This document shows positions 1 to 5,795 of a stretch of 23,399 bases of DNA, in pieces. Each line of letters begins with the position of its first letter. Positions within the stretch are counted from its first letter, which is position 1. Origin of the DNA: a virus. The stretch spans positions 1 to 23,399 of IMG/VR virus record IMGVR_UViG_3300025466_000181; one strand, written 5' to 3'. The position numbers were made by a program, and so were the translations under genes. The notes beneath the pieces were generated by a model that had not been told where the DNA came from, did not search any database, and was given only the letters and a program-made list of their open reading frames with translations.

Positions 1-34
1 CTAACCGATTGATCTATTGGATCTTGAATTGGCA

Positions 35-63
35 ATTCTATCATAAAAAAATGTGTAAATCAA
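35..63 (-). promoter_or_regulatory. Possible sigma-70-type promoter for a gene left of the window
   Basis: On the minus strand TTGATT (63 to 58), a 17-base spacer and TAGAAT (40 to 35) form a reasonable -35/-10 pair reading out of the left edge. It sits downstream of repeat module A, the same order seen at other early unit boundaries. Unlike the other early promoters here it lacks TGTCAG at -26. No start codon for its gene lies inside the window. Confidence 0.35.
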
Positions 64-70
64 ATCCAAA

Positions 71-160
71 TCCCGATAAATCCCAGAGATTTAAATCACA
101 TTCGTAACACGGTGTGTTGACTTGACAATTGCGCACCATTTTTCCAGCTTTGTCAAGTTG
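71..160. repeat. Intergenic inverted-repeat module A
   Basis: This copy has, in order, GATAAATCC, a TTTAAATCACA half-palindrome (90-100), a GTGTGTTGA block, the left arm CTTGACAA (121-128), the centre TGCGCA (130-135) and the right arm TTGTCAAG (150-157). The right arm lies 14-15 bases from TGCGCA in all five copies. It follows the terminator of the DUF932 gene. Function is unknown. Confidence 0.65.
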
Positions 161-168
161 AAAAAATG

Positions 169-188
169 GTGGGGGCTTTCGCCCCCAC
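169..188. terminator. Rho-independent terminator, possibly bidirectional
   Basis: A perfect 8-bp GC-rich stem (GTGGGGGC/GCCCCCAC) with a TTTC loop. It is flanked by TTTT on the plus strand and by CCATTTTTTC on the minus strand. It lies 7 bases past the stop of the minus-strand DUF932 gene, so it probably ends that transcript. Confidence 0.78.
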
Positions 189-194
189 TTTTAA

Positions 195-1232
195 TTATTT
201 AGCAAGTGCCAAAACTTGCTTAACAATTTTATTTTTTTCAGCAGTTAGCACAGGGTCAAAACCACTAGCACCAGCCATGAGTGAATCGCCAGCCTTGCGA
301 GCAGTACGATAATAATCAAGGCGTTCTGTCAGAGCATTTACAACACCCCACGCAGTTCCTTTAATGTTAGCGTTAGTAGGTGAGTTATGATAAAGTTCAT
401 CAAGCATGACAACTTTATTTTCCCACTTTTTAATTGAACCCTTTTTATCGGCTTCAGGCTTTGGATACATTTTGTTAATAATTTCGCTAAACTTAGCGTT
501 ATTAACTTCAATAGCAAACAACTCTTGTGCTTGCTTCTCAAACTCATCAGCGTATGCGAATGTCAAGCCTAGAGCCTCACGAGCAGCCGCAATTTTTCCG
601 TCTACTGTCTGAGTGTGACGAATCTTGAAAGACTGCTTAGCCTTACGCATAGCAAGGTTAAGTGTATTCTGACACATAACACGAACGGGGGTAATTGCAG
701 ACTGAACAGCAACAGAACCATCATGTGAGGTATAAACTACGAGATACAACTTAGTTTCATCATTGACACCATTAGGGTCAAGAACGATTGTGCGTGGAAT
801 AGACATTGTACCGAATACAACACGACCATTCTTTAGAGAACCAGCAGATTCCCAATACACATCTGAATTGCCGTCATGTAGATTGTCAGCGAATGAAAAC
901 AATTCTTCATTCTGAACAGTCTTATAGCGTGAACCTACAACAGAGAGAACATCTTTCTGTCCTGCTGTATAAGGATTATCACGGGTAACGAGAAAGTTCT
1001 CGCCAACTTGATTATAGTTATCACCTAGCAAGTCAGCGACAGGCTCAAGTGCAACATTCCAATTTGAGAGTTTAGCACCCTCAAGCATTTTAGCAGTTGT
1101 TACTTCATCCTCTTTAGAGAATGTAGCATTAGCAAAACTATGCCAAGCGGGATTAGAGCGTAGAGATACAGCGAGTGAAACTTCACCAGACTCAACTTCT
1201 GAGCGATGAACTTGCGACATGACATTTGTCAT
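195..1232 (-). CDS. DUF932 / TIGR03299-type phage-plasmid protein
   Basis: A 345-aa protein that I recognise as a DUF932-family (phage/plasmid-like TIGR03299) protein. The typical central block TPVRVMCQNTLNLAM is present near residue 205, as are an N-terminal region with the conserved W-N pattern and a C-terminal segment in which NIKGTAWGVVNALTE precedes a TARKAGD stretch. The family is widespread in actinophages and plasmids and has no firmly established biochemical role; a link to replication or recombination is often assumed. I chose the ATG at 1232 because AAAGGA lies just upstream and because the -10 box of promoter P1 (1258-1263) would otherwise lie inside the coding sequence. The gene is a single-gene transcription unit closed by the terminator at 169-188. 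Confidence 0.9.
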   Translation of the reverse strand: MTNVMSQVHRSEVESGEVSLAVSLRSNPAWHSFANATFSKEDEVTTAKMLEGAKLSNWNVALEPVADLLGDNYNQVGENFLVTRDNPYTAGQKDVLSVVGSRYKTVQNEELFSFADNLHDGNSDVYWESAGSLKNGRVVFGTMSIPRTIVLDPNGVNDETKLYLVVYTSHDGSVAVQSAITPVRVMCQNTLNLAMRKAKQSFKIRHTQTVDGKIAAAREALGLTFAYADEFEKQAQELFAIEVNNAKFSEIINKMYPKPEADKKGSIKKWENKVVMLDELYHNSPTNANIKGTAWGVVNALTERLDYYRTARKAGDSLMAGASGFDPVLTAEKNKIVKQVLALAK

Positions 1233-1257
1233 TATTTTCCTTTCGTTAAGTAGCCTT

Positions 1258-1287
1258 AGTCTATCATAAGCAACTGACACTTGTCCA
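1258..1287 (-). promoter_or_regulatory. Early promoter P1 with TGTCAG -26 element
   Basis: On the minus strand: TGGACA (1287-1282), TGTCAG (1279-1274), ten bases, then TAGACT (1263-1258) preceded by TGA. It is the most divergent of the eight copies but keeps the exact TGTCAG-N10-TANNNT spacing. It drives the DUF932 gene, leaving a leader of about 20 bases. Confidence 0.65.
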
Positions 1288-1312
1288 CTTCGTAAACTAA
1301 AGTTAAAATACA

Positions 1313-1413
1313 TTTGTCCGATTTGTCCGATTCAGCTCCAGGTGATTAAAATCACATTCGTAACTCGGCGTGTCAGCTTGACACGCTGCGCATTTTTATT
1401 GCATTTTGTCAAG
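1313..1413. repeat. Intergenic inverted-repeat module B
   Basis: This copy holds two tandem TTGTCCGATT blocks (1314-1332), a near-perfect palindrome GTGATTAAAATCAC (about 1342-1355), TTCGTAACTCGGCGTGT, the left arm CTTGACA (1377-1383), TGCGCA (1387-1392) and the right arm TTGTCAAG (1406-1413). It occupies almost the whole gap between the 27-aa ORF and promoter P1. Confidence 0.65.
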
Positions 1414-1414
1414 C

Positions 1415-1498
1415 CTATTTTTTAAATTGTTGAATGACATATGCAACAAGGCCCACAACAATTGTTATGGACCATTGCATAAATATTTTATTCATCAT
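1415..1498 (-). CDS. 27-aa single-pass membrane mini-protein (putative)
   Basis: The ORF begins with ATG overlapping the stop of the upstream Gp88-like gene (ATGA), a typical translational-coupling arrangement. It encodes a hydrophobic core (ITIVVGLVAYVI) between a short N-terminus and a QQFKK tail, so a single transmembrane helix with a positive C-terminus is likely. It is too short for family recognition. A regulator, holin-like or membrane-anchoring role cannot be separated. The stop lies directly beside repeat module B. Confidence rests on the coupling and the clear membrane segment. Confidence 0.5.
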   Translation of the reverse strand: MMNKIFMQWSITIVVGLVAYVIQQFKK

Positions 1499-2235
1499 TT
1501 TTTAGTTGCACTGAAACGGATATCTGCTTTACCAAACACACATAACCCGCATGACACGCAAGCAGAACCATTAGTAGAAATAAGCGGGATAGACTTATTA
1601 TTCTCAGGACACTTAGCCCCTACCTTACCCGTTAATTCTTTCATCTTAGATTCTGTAGCCTTGAAAGTTGTACCTAGATATGCAAGGCGTACATTATGAT
1701 TAGTTTTAAGCCCCGCCCCAATTTCTGCGTTATCATCATCCGTTGAATAATACAGTGAAAGATTCTTTACATCTTTCAAAATAATTGCAGACTCTTCAAC
1801 ACGAGTATAAACCCAAAATTGAACAGAAGGGCGGGATTCAATTACAGTTTTCCACGCATGAGTATAGGTATCATTAAAGAAATCACCATCCCAGTGAATA
1901 CGAAATAACTTAGGTGCATTCTTTTTATCACTATCAATAATGAATTCATCTATCATTACAGTTAGCAATGACACCATAGTATCAAAATCAGCGTCTTTCA
2001 ACAATTCCCAATTATGCAGGAGATTAGCACGAACGCCCTTGAATAACTTTTCAAGTTTTCCCGCATAGCAAACAGATTCACACACACTAGTAGCACCAGG
2101 ACATGAGAATGCTTTACCAGCGGGAAGGCCGAAAGTATTAGCAATAGTAGCAGTCTTTCCATTAGGAGAGACAGCGTTAGCAACTTTTCTATCATTAGAG
2201 CGTTTTAATTTCATAGGCGTTATTGTATCACTCAT
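1495..2235 (-). CDS. Gp88-like Cys-rich phage protein
   Basis: A 246-aa protein resembling the mycobacteriophage 'gene product 88' family. The hallmark LPAGKAFSCPGATSVCESVCYAGK lies near the N-terminus with Cys45, Cys52 and Cys56. A second cluster, Cys209 then Cys226-x2-Cys229-x2-Cys232, lies at the C-terminus. The two clusters could bind zinc or an iron-sulphur centre. The family's activity is unknown to me. The start at 2235 overlaps the previous gene's stop by eight bases (ATGAGTGA). The alternative ATG seven codons later has no better ribosome-binding site, and the open frame extends further upstream only through the overlapping small gene. It belongs to the P2 unit with two other Cys-rich mini-proteins. 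Confidence 0.85.
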   Translation of the reverse strand: MSDTITPMKLKRSNDRKVANAVSPNGKTATIANTFGLPAGKAFSCPGATSVCESVCYAGKLEKLFKGVRANLLHNWELLKDADFDTMVSLLTVMIDEFIIDSDKKNAPKLFRIHWDGDFFNDTYTHAWKTVIESRPSVQFWVYTRVEESAIILKDVKNLSLYYSTDDDNAEIGAGLKTNHNVRLAYLGTTFKATESKMKELTGKVGAKCPENNKSIPLISTNGSACVSCGLCVFGKADIRFSATKK

Positions 2236-2401
2236 CACTGACACCCGCCCAACCAAACATAAACATATCTTGTTGATCATAACACTCATGACACATCCAG
2301 TCGTCACCATAGACATTATACTCAGATTCATCCATCTGAATACTAGCCCCGCAAATTTCATAGAATAGGCAGGCTACTTCAAAGATAGTTTCATCATTCA
2401 T
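2228..2401 (-). CDS. 57-aa Cys-rich mini-protein
   Basis: This short ORF starts at ATG 2401, overlapping the TAA of the upstream gene (TAATG), with an excellent AGAGGAGA ribosome-binding site. It encodes two Cys pairs, Cys11/Cys17 and Cys37-x2-Cys40 (MCHEC), in an acidic protein, which suggests a small zinc-binding fold. Its end overlaps the Gp88-like start. No family is recognised. Operon position between two Cys-rich proteins suggests a shared role, but that is inference. Confidence 0.72.
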   Translation of the reverse strand: MNDETIFEVACLFYEICGASIQMDESEYNVYGDDWMCHECYDQQDMFMFGWAGVSDE

Positions 2402-2628
2402 TATTTAATCTCCTCTAGTGTTAGGCATAGTGGGTTACACTCGCAATAGTCAAAATCAAAATCACCATCAGGAGATACCCAACCAGTAAATCCTTGACCG
2501 TTACAATTATCGCAAGCCTTGAAAATACAAGCCCAGCAAGTAGGTTCGCCAGCATAAGGCAAATCATAGATAGAGATTTCAGAACACTCAACGCCACACG
2601 ACTGGCAGAAGGTTTTTACAGTAGGCAT
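2401..2628 (-). CDS. 75-aa zinc-finger-like protein (DnaJ-type CxxCxGxG)
   Basis: First gene of the P2 unit. It has ten cysteines: C8, C11, C15, C31, C34, C39, C42, C62, C64 and C68. The segment CDNCNGQGFTGW (39-50) matches the CxxCxGxG repeat of the DnaJ central zinc finger, paired with CWAC or the C-terminal CEC. It is therefore a small zinc-binding protein, possibly a chaperone-like adaptor or nucleic-acid binder. I chose ATG 2628 because AAAGGGGC lies 5-6 bases upstream. The in-frame ATG five codons earlier has no ribosome-binding site. Confidence 0.83.
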   Translation of the reverse strand: MPTVKTFCQSCGVECSEISIYDLPYAGEPTCWACIFKACDNCNGQGFTGWVSPDGDFDFDYCECNPLCLTLEEIK

Positions 2629-2658
2629 TTTTGCCCCTTTCATTTTGTTGATAATGGA

Positions 2659-2687
2659 ATTATAGCATAGTGGACTGACACTATCAA
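2659..2687 (-). promoter_or_regulatory. Early promoter P2 with TGTCAG -26 element
   Basis: On the minus strand: TTGATA (2687-2682), a 17-base spacer containing TGTCAGTCC (from 2680), and TATAAT (2664-2659) preceded by TGC. It drives the unit 2628 to 1415. Confidence 0.82.
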
Positions 2688-2695
2688 GTTAATTT

Positions 2696-2793
2696 AAGAT
2701 AAATCGCAGAGATATAAATCACACGCCGTAAACGGCGTGTCGTATTGACAAAGTTACAAAAAATTGCGCACACTTTCAGTTAATTGTCAAGTC
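2696..2793. repeat. Intergenic inverted-repeat module C
   Basis: GATAAATCGCAGAGATATAA is followed by TCACACGCCG and a perfect 7-bp hairpin (CACGCCG/CGGCGTG, 2722-2739). Then come the left arm TTGACAA (2745-2751), the centre TGCGCA (2765-2770) and the right arm TTGTCAAG (2784-2791). It is closest in sequence to module A. The right arm also encodes the last codons of the 37-aa basic ORF. Confidence 0.65.
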
Positions 2794-2893
2794 TATTTTT
2801 ATATTTTTCTTTGCGTGTATATTTCTTTTTATTACGCAGAGGCGTAGCTGCATTGCTACGCCTTAACTCTTGAATTCTCTTTACTTTTTCCAT
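2780..2893 (-). CDS. 37-aa highly basic mini-protein
   Basis: The ORF starts at ATG 2893, four bases after the previous stop, with GAGGAA upstream inside that gene. About 40% of residues are Lys or Arg, especially NKKKYTRKEKYKNR near the C-terminus, so RNA, DNA or ribosome contact is plausible. Codons 10-18 contain a perfect 9-bp inverted repeat (2840-2848/2855-2863) that could form an mRNA hairpin. The C-terminus overlaps repeat module C. Family unknown; last gene of the P3 unit. Confidence 0.6.
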   Translation of the reverse strand: MEKVKRIQELRRSNAATPLRNKKKYTRKEKYKNRLDN

Positions 2894-2897
2894 GATC

Positions 2898-3017
2898 TTA
2901 TTCCTCATCGCTTCCATCGCAAAATTCACAAGTATGATTATCTTCAATATAAATTTCATTATTTTCACCCACAAATTCATTGCAGTTATAAATTCTAGGC
3001 GACTTATAAATTGTCAT
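2898..3017 (-). CDS. 39-aa mini-protein with CxxC pair
   Basis: ATG 3017 lies two bases past the upstream stop, with GAGGAG as ribosome-binding site, one of the best in the window. The protein is acidic and carries Cys12 and the pair Cys30-x2-Cys33 (TCEFC), enough for a small metal site, perhaps as a dimer. No family recognised. Fourth gene of the P3 unit. Confidence 0.7.
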   Translation of the reverse strand: MTIYKSPRIYNCNEFVGENNEIYIEDNHTCEFCDGSDEE

Positions 3018-3019
3018 TG

Positions 3020-3301
3020 TTACTCCTCATATTCATCTGACTCGCACCAAGCATATAGGTGGTGTCCTACAATAATTGCATGAGCGGGTGCAGTTGTCTG
3101 TCCCCGCCAAGTTACTGGTTCAGGTAATTCAATTAGTCGGTCACTATCACTTTCCCAATACGCTTCAATTGCTTCTATGCAAGGTTGCACCATTGATAAC
3201 GGGACGGGTGGATAGTGATTACTTTGCAATTGAATTGCAATAGCATTTTCTAAAGACAAATCTTTCATGTCTGCTAAATCAGTAGCGAAGTTATTTCCCA
3301 T
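3020..3301 (-). CDS. 93-aa conserved phage hypothetical protein
   Basis: The block SNHYPPVPLSMVQPCIEA followed by ELPEPVTWRGQTTAPAHAI resembles a hypothetical protein I associate with actinophage early regions; its function is unknown. The protein is mostly helical-looking with an acidic C-terminus (ESDEYEE). ATG 3301 sits two bases after the previous stop with AAGGTGAG upstream. Its last codons supply the ribosome-binding site of the next gene, so translation is probably coupled. Confidence 0.83.
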   Translation of the reverse strand: MGNNFATDLADMKDLSLENAIAIQLQSNHYPPVPLSMVQPCIEAIEAYWESDSDRLIELPEPVTWRGQTTAPAHAIIVGHHLYAWCESDEYEE

Positions 3302-3303
3302 TA

Positions 3304-3513
3304 TTATTTACTCACCTTCAATAGTGCGAAAGAATTATTTTCATTTAATTCATCTAGGATAGGTTGAATTGCTGGTGCCACTAAAGACTTTAGCATTGAC
3401 TCTAACAATTCAACTTGAGTTTCATATGGGTGGGATAGCAAACTTTTAGCAGTTGGGTGATTCTCATCTAATTCAGTTACAAATTCAAGGCTATGCTTAA
3501 TTAAAATAGTCAT
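3304..3513 (-). CDS. 69-aa hypothetical protein
   Basis: A small, mildly acidic, probably all-helical protein with leucine-rich stretches (VELLESMLKSLVAP, ILDELNENNSFALL). It starts at ATG 3513 inside the stop of the upstream gene (TAATG) with AGAGGAGA in front. No recognised family. Second gene of the P3 unit, co-translated with its neighbours. Confidence 0.82.
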   Translation of the reverse strand: MTILIKHSLEFVTELDENHPTAKSLLSHPYETQVELLESMLKSLVAPAIQPILDELNENNSFALLKVSK

Positions 3514-3797
3514 TAGTTATTCTCCTCTAGGATATTTTGGGTTAGGTTGTCATATTCACGAATTTCATTAGCCATTGTATCAATTTCAGATTCAGATAGC
3601 AAGGCGAAAGTTACATTGGTAGCAGTAATGCTGGCAAGTGTAGCAGAATACTTATACATTAAGTCTGCGATATGATTAAGTTTAGATATATCACCATCAC
3701 ACAATTCAATAGCGATATTACGGGCAGATTCAATTACTTCAGGAAAGATTAGGGCTTCACCCGTTGCTTGCTTAACTTTAAGGGCGGTTACTATCAT
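3513..3797 (-). CDS. 94-aa hypothetical protein
   Basis: First gene of the P3 unit, a soluble, acidic, probably helical protein with no family I recognise. The 3797 start gives a leader of about 30 bases from P3, although no strong ribosome-binding site is seen (AAATGAGAAATA precedes the ATG). A start a few codons downstream is unlikely because no other Met occurs before residue 47. Confidence 0.8.
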   Translation of the reverse strand: MIVTALKVKQATGEALIFPEVIESARNIAIELCDGDISKLNHIADLMYKYSATLASITATNVTFALLSESEIDTMANEIREYDNLTQNILEENN

Positions 3798-3832
3798 TTA
3801 TTTCTCATTTCTTTTGTTGGGTTAATAGTTGA

Positions 3833-3861
3833 ATTATAGCAGGTTGGACTGACATTATCGG
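3833..3861 (-). promoter_or_regulatory. Early promoter P3 with TGTCAG -26 element
   Basis: On the minus strand: CCGATA (3861-3856), a 17-base spacer containing TGTCAGTCC (from 3854), and TATAAT (3838-3833) with TGC in front. The weak -35 hexamer overlaps the stop codon of the preceding gene at 3855-3857. Confidence 0.8.
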
Positions 3862-4061
3862 GTTACGACACGCCTGCCTTCACGATAGAAAGTTTTTGTG
3901 TACATCTTACCATCAGGCAGTGACAAATTGTAGGTGGCATATTCTTTAGCCTCTCCCCAGTCTTTAATATCAAGATATACAGTGAAGGCTGCTAGAGCGT
4001 CACTGAATTGAAAACTATGAAACGGCTTTTCTCCGTCATAGGCAGTTGTGAGTGTATACAT
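3855..4061 (-). CDS. 68-aa hypothetical protein
   Basis: A small, probably beta-rich protein (YTLTTAYDGEKPFHSFQF near the N-terminus, a basic YREGRRVVTR tail). I chose ATG 4061 because AGAAGGAGA lies nine bases upstream, inside the end of the preceding gene. The in-frame ATG at 4070 would sit directly on the ribosome-binding site. It follows the upstream stop by one base (TAATATG). Its stop overlaps the -35 of promoter P3. Family unknown. Confidence 0.8.
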   Translation of the reverse strand: MYTLTTAYDGEKPFHSFQFSDALAAFTVYLDIKDWGEAKEYATYNLSLPDGKMYTKTFYREGRRVVTR

Positions 4062-4062
4062 A

Positions 4063-4302
4063 TTATTCATCTCCTTCTGTGAATACGGCAACAGTAGCAT
4101 AAAAATCCTCAGAGGCAAGGCGATTGCCTACAACAGTAGCAGGGCGAACACGCACGAGATAGGCGTTGCCATTAGTAAAACTGGTATCCTTGCGGAGTTC
4201 AGCAGATTGGATAATTCCCTTACGGGCGGGATTAGAGCGAGATTGGTAAAACTTACCTTCTAGCAAATCCACTATGGAATAAGCACGAGCAGTTGAAATC
4301 AT
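4063..4302 (-). CDS. 79-aa hypothetical protein
   Basis: First gene of the P4 unit. A small beta-rich-looking protein with an N-terminal ARAYSIVDLLEGKFYQSRSN segment and an acidic tail (TEGDE). ATG 4302 is preceded by AAAGGAAG at good spacing. The longer open frame to 4365 would run through the promoter and is rejected. No family recognised. Confidence 0.82.
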   Translation of the reverse strand: MISTARAYSIVDLLEGKFYQSRSNPARKGIIQSAELRKDTSFTNGNAYLVRVRPATVVGNRLASEDFYATVAVFTEGDE

Positions 4303-4330
4303 TTTGACTTCCTTTCTTTGTAATAGTAGG

Positions 4331-4359
4331 AGTATACCATTTTGGACTGACATTATCAA
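4331..4359 (-). promoter_or_regulatory. Early promoter P4 with TGTCAG -26 element
   Basis: On the minus strand: TTGATA (4359-4354), a 17-base spacer containing TGTCAGTCC (from 4352), and TATACT (4336-4331) with TGG in front. An AAATCGGACAT box beside an A/T tract lies 15 bases upstream (4375-4385), the same spacing as at P8. Confidence 0.82.
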
Positions 4360-4370
4360 ATCCAAATTCA

Positions 4371-4502
4371 GGATAAATCGGACATTTTGAAAAATATTTT
4401 TGTGATTAAAATCACATCTGACTGGTCAAAGGTAAATTATGACCATTCTTAATGGCGTGTTGACTTGACAAATTTTGCGCAAAAATTTGGGATCTTGTCA
4501 AG
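4371..4502. repeat. Intergenic inverted-repeat module D
   Basis: GATAAATCGGACAT is followed by an A/T tract, the palindrome GTGATTAAAATCAC (about 4402-4415), an inverted GGTCA/TGACC pair 11 bases apart, GGCGTGTTGA, the left arm CTTGACAA (4464-4471), TGCGCA (4476-4481) inside a longer A/T palindrome, and the right arm TTGTCAAG (4495-4502). It fills the gap between the P5 and P4 units. Confidence 0.65.
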
Positions 4503-4523
4503 CGGGACACGCTGTGTCCCGCT
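4501..4523. terminator. Strong hairpin after the 59-aa gene, likely terminator
   Basis: AGCGGGACAC and GTGTCCCGCT form a perfect 10-bp stem with a 3-base loop, 20 bases past the stop of the minus-strand gene at 4543. On the minus strand it is followed by TTGACAAG rather than a T-run. On the plus strand a long T-rich tract follows. Termination or transcript-end protection are both possible. Confidence 0.5.
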
Positions 4524-4542
4524 AACAATTTATTTTTTTTAT

Positions 4543-4722
4543 TTAGACATTTAGATTTTTGAAACACTCTTCAAAAAATCTGTCAGCATCAAATCGTTCA
4601 TTATCCTCTGCGAACATTACAGAAAAATCATGAACCAAATCCTCAAAAACTTCTAGCTTCATGTCTGCACCATAACTGTTTAGGATTTCTGCAGTTGACA
4701 CATAGTCTTTTCTTGTCATCAT
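4543..4722 (-). CDS. 59-aa conserved phage mini-protein (RKDY...RF family)
   Basis: Begins MTRKDYVSTAEIL after a leading Met and ends FDADRFFEECFKNL. This pattern resembles a small phage and plasmid protein I know only as hypothetical (R-D-Y near the start, RFD..RF..AC near the end). It is acidic and helical. AAGGAG lies about ten bases before ATG 4722. The next codon is also ATG, so either could initiate. It is the last gene of the P5 unit, separated from its upstream neighbour by a perfect hairpin (4747-4771). Confidence 0.8.
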   Translation of the reverse strand: MMTRKDYVSTAEILNSYGADMKLEVFEDLVHDFSVMFAEDNERFDADRFFEECFKNLNV

Positions 4723-4746
4723 TTGATTTTCTCTCCTTGTTATTAG

Positions 4747-4771
4747 GGGCGGGAATTATTTATTCCCGCCC
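4747..4771. other. Perfect 10-bp intercistronic hairpin
   Basis: GGGCGGGAAT pairs with ATTCCCGCCC across a 5-base loop, between two genes of the P5 unit. It is not followed by a T-run in the minus direction and ends about five bases before the next ribosome-binding site. It may act as an attenuator, RNase processing site or mRNA stabiliser. Both arms contain the over-represented GGCGGG word. Confidence 0.6.
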
Positions 4772-4789
4772 AGTTATTATAGCAGTTTT

Positions 4790-4945
4790 TTACTTTGCTC
4801 GCTTGTAACTATAAGTAAGAAAATCCTTTTTATACTTTGCGTTACGATTAGCAGTCTGAACAAGTTGGTGAACCTTTACGGCGTTAGTGTCATTGATTGA
4901 CATTAGTTCACGCTTGTTTTGTGAGATTGTGAAAGTGTATAGCAT
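4790..4945 (-). CDS. 51-aa basic mini-protein
   Basis: Starts at ATG 4945 with AAAGGAT upstream. Begins MLYTFTISQNKRELMS and ends in a basic KYKKDFLTYSYKRAK tail. A net positive charge suggests nucleic-acid contact, but no family is recognised. Second gene of the P5 unit, separated by about 140 bases from the first, a gap that holds an imperfect long hairpin. Confidence 0.72.
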   Translation of the reverse strand: MLYTFTISQNKRELMSINDTNAVKVHQLVQTANRNAKYKKDFLTYSYKRAK

Positions 4946-5001
4946 TTTATTTTTATCCTTTTTGTTAGTTGGGTTAGTGTGAGCAGTTTTGACGAGTCAT
5001 A

Positions 5002-5046
5002 CTCAGGACTCAACTAGTAGATAAACTACTAGCGGTGAGTTGTGAG
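5002..5046 (-). ncRNA. Structured intercistronic RNA element (imperfect long hairpin)
   Basis: On the minus strand three stacked stems, CTCA, ACTCA and CTAGTAG, pair with their complements across a TTTAT loop, with small internal loops between them. It lies in the roughly 140-base gap between the 54-aa and 51-aa genes of the P5 unit, much longer than other gaps within early units. No T-run follows on the minus strand. A regulatory leader or processing site is my guess. Confidence 0.4.
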
Positions 5047-5088
5047 CCTTTTTATAACTTGCTCAGGTTATTTAGCGATTTGCTAAAC

Positions 5089-5253
5089 TTACTTGATTGT
5101 TACAGTTGTCCAACGGTCTGAACCGTCTACTGACAACTTCACACGAGTTGTGCGAGCATTTACGGGTACGATTTCCTTAATTGTTCCCGTTACCTTTGAG
5201 CGTTGTGTTGTGAACAAGTCTCCTACTTGATAAGTACGATTTTCTAGTGTCAT
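5089..5253 (-). CDS. 54-aa mini-protein, probable small beta-barrel
   Basis: First gene of the P5 unit. The sequence YQVGDLFTTQRSKVTGTIKE followed by a strand-rich VKLSVDGSDRWTTVTIK looks like a small SH3-like or KOW-type barrel, a fold common in nucleic-acid-binding mini-proteins. This is inferred from pattern only. ATG 5253 is preceded by AAAAGGAT. It is too short for most gene finders. The P5 -10 box lies about 40 bases upstream. Confidence 0.78.
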   Translation of the reverse strand: MTLENRTYQVGDLFTTQRSKVTGTIKEIVPVNARTTRVKLSVDGSDRWTTVTIK

Positions 5254-5292
5254 TATTTTTTATCCTTTTCTTTTGTTGTTGTTGATAGTTGT

Positions 5293-5321
5293 ATTATAGC
5301 ACAAGGGACTGACATTGTGCT
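5293..5321 (-). promoter_or_regulatory. Early promoter P5 with TGTCAG -26 element
   Basis: On the minus strand: AGCACA (5321-5316), a 17-base spacer containing TGTCAGTCC (from 5314), and TATAAT (5298-5293) with TGC in front. The poor -35 touches the stop codon of the upstream 46-aa gene. Drives 5253 to 4543. Confidence 0.8.
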
Positions 5322-5460
5322 AATGTTTTTTGTGTGTAAAAAAATTATAGTGAACGGTATAGCCTTTGATTTTGTGAGAGTGTGCTACGAAAGTTTTAGC
5401 ATTAGAAATTGACGGGGCAAGGGCAAGAATAATTGCCAGTGTAATTATTTTAGTTTTCAT
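5320..5460 (-). CDS. 46-aa secreted mini-protein with signal peptide
   Basis: The N-terminus has a short basic stretch (MKTK), a hydrophobic core (IITLAIILALAP) and a likely cleavage site after SISNA, a textbook signal peptide. It leaves a mature peptide of about 25 residues rich in His and Lys. ATG 5460 overlaps the stop of the upstream gene (TAATG), with AAGGA nine bases upstream. An in-frame ATG two codons earlier is possible. Role unknown; superinfection exclusion or envelope action are possibilities only. Last gene of the P6 unit. Confidence 0.65.
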   Translation of the reverse strand: MKTKIITLAIILALAPSISNAKTFVAHSHKIKGYTVHYNFFTHKKH

Positions 5461-5570
5461 TACCATTGTTCCTTATCTAAAATCTGCTTGCCCATAGCAT
5501 AGCATAATGGAATTGCCATTGTCAAAATACCCAGCAAAATTAGGCGGGTTATGATTGTTAGAATAATCAT
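5460..5570 (-). CDS. 36-aa single-pass membrane mini-protein
   Basis: A hydrophobic segment spanning roughly residues 2-25 (MIILTIITRL...AIPLCYAM) precedes a short charged tail (GKQILDKEQW), so a single transmembrane helix is expected. ATG 5570 directly follows the upstream stop (TAAATG), with AAAGGTGG in front. It is coupled to the secreted mini-protein downstream, so the pair may work together at the membrane. Family unknown. Confidence 0.65.
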   Translation of the reverse strand: MIILTIITRLILLGILTMAIPLCYAMGKQILDKEQW

Positions 5571-5765
5571 TTATTTAACCACCTTTTCAAGAAACTCAGA
5601 ATAAGAACCTGTGAAGATTGTAAAATCCGCTTCGCTATCTGTTAGCCAGACTGAGATAATCTCTTTTTCGTCATCTAGTTCACGGATTTCATTTACGAGA
5701 AAGTTCTCGCCATTGTGAATAAATAGGCAACCCTTATAGAGTTTTGTAATTAGTGATTTTGACAT
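5571..5765 (-). CDS. 64-aa hypothetical protein
   Basis: First gene of the P6 unit. It alternates short beta-like stretches (CLFIHNGENFLVNEI, EIISVWLTDSEADFTIF) and ends in a helix (YSEFLEKVVK). It looks like a compact soluble domain similar in pattern to small barrel proteins such as the 54-aa neighbour, without a family I can name. The ATG at 5765 has AAAGGAAAT upstream. Confidence 0.8.
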   Translation of the reverse strand: MSKSLITKLYKGCLFIHNGENFLVNEIRELDDEKEIISVWLTDSEADFTIFTGSYSEFLEKVVK

Positions 5766-5795
5766 TTTAATTTCCTTTTCTTTTTTGTTAATTGA

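Noticed and set aside
1342-1355. GTGATTAAAATCAC as a CRP/FNR-type operator
   Set aside because: It resembles such sites, but it belongs to the repeat module, is not placed at a fixed distance from promoter P1, and no regulator evidence is available.
1406-1699. Plus-strand 97-aa frame opposite the Gp88-like gene
   Set aside because: No ribosome-binding site; it is antisense to a conserved Cys-rich protein and crosses the 27-aa ORF.
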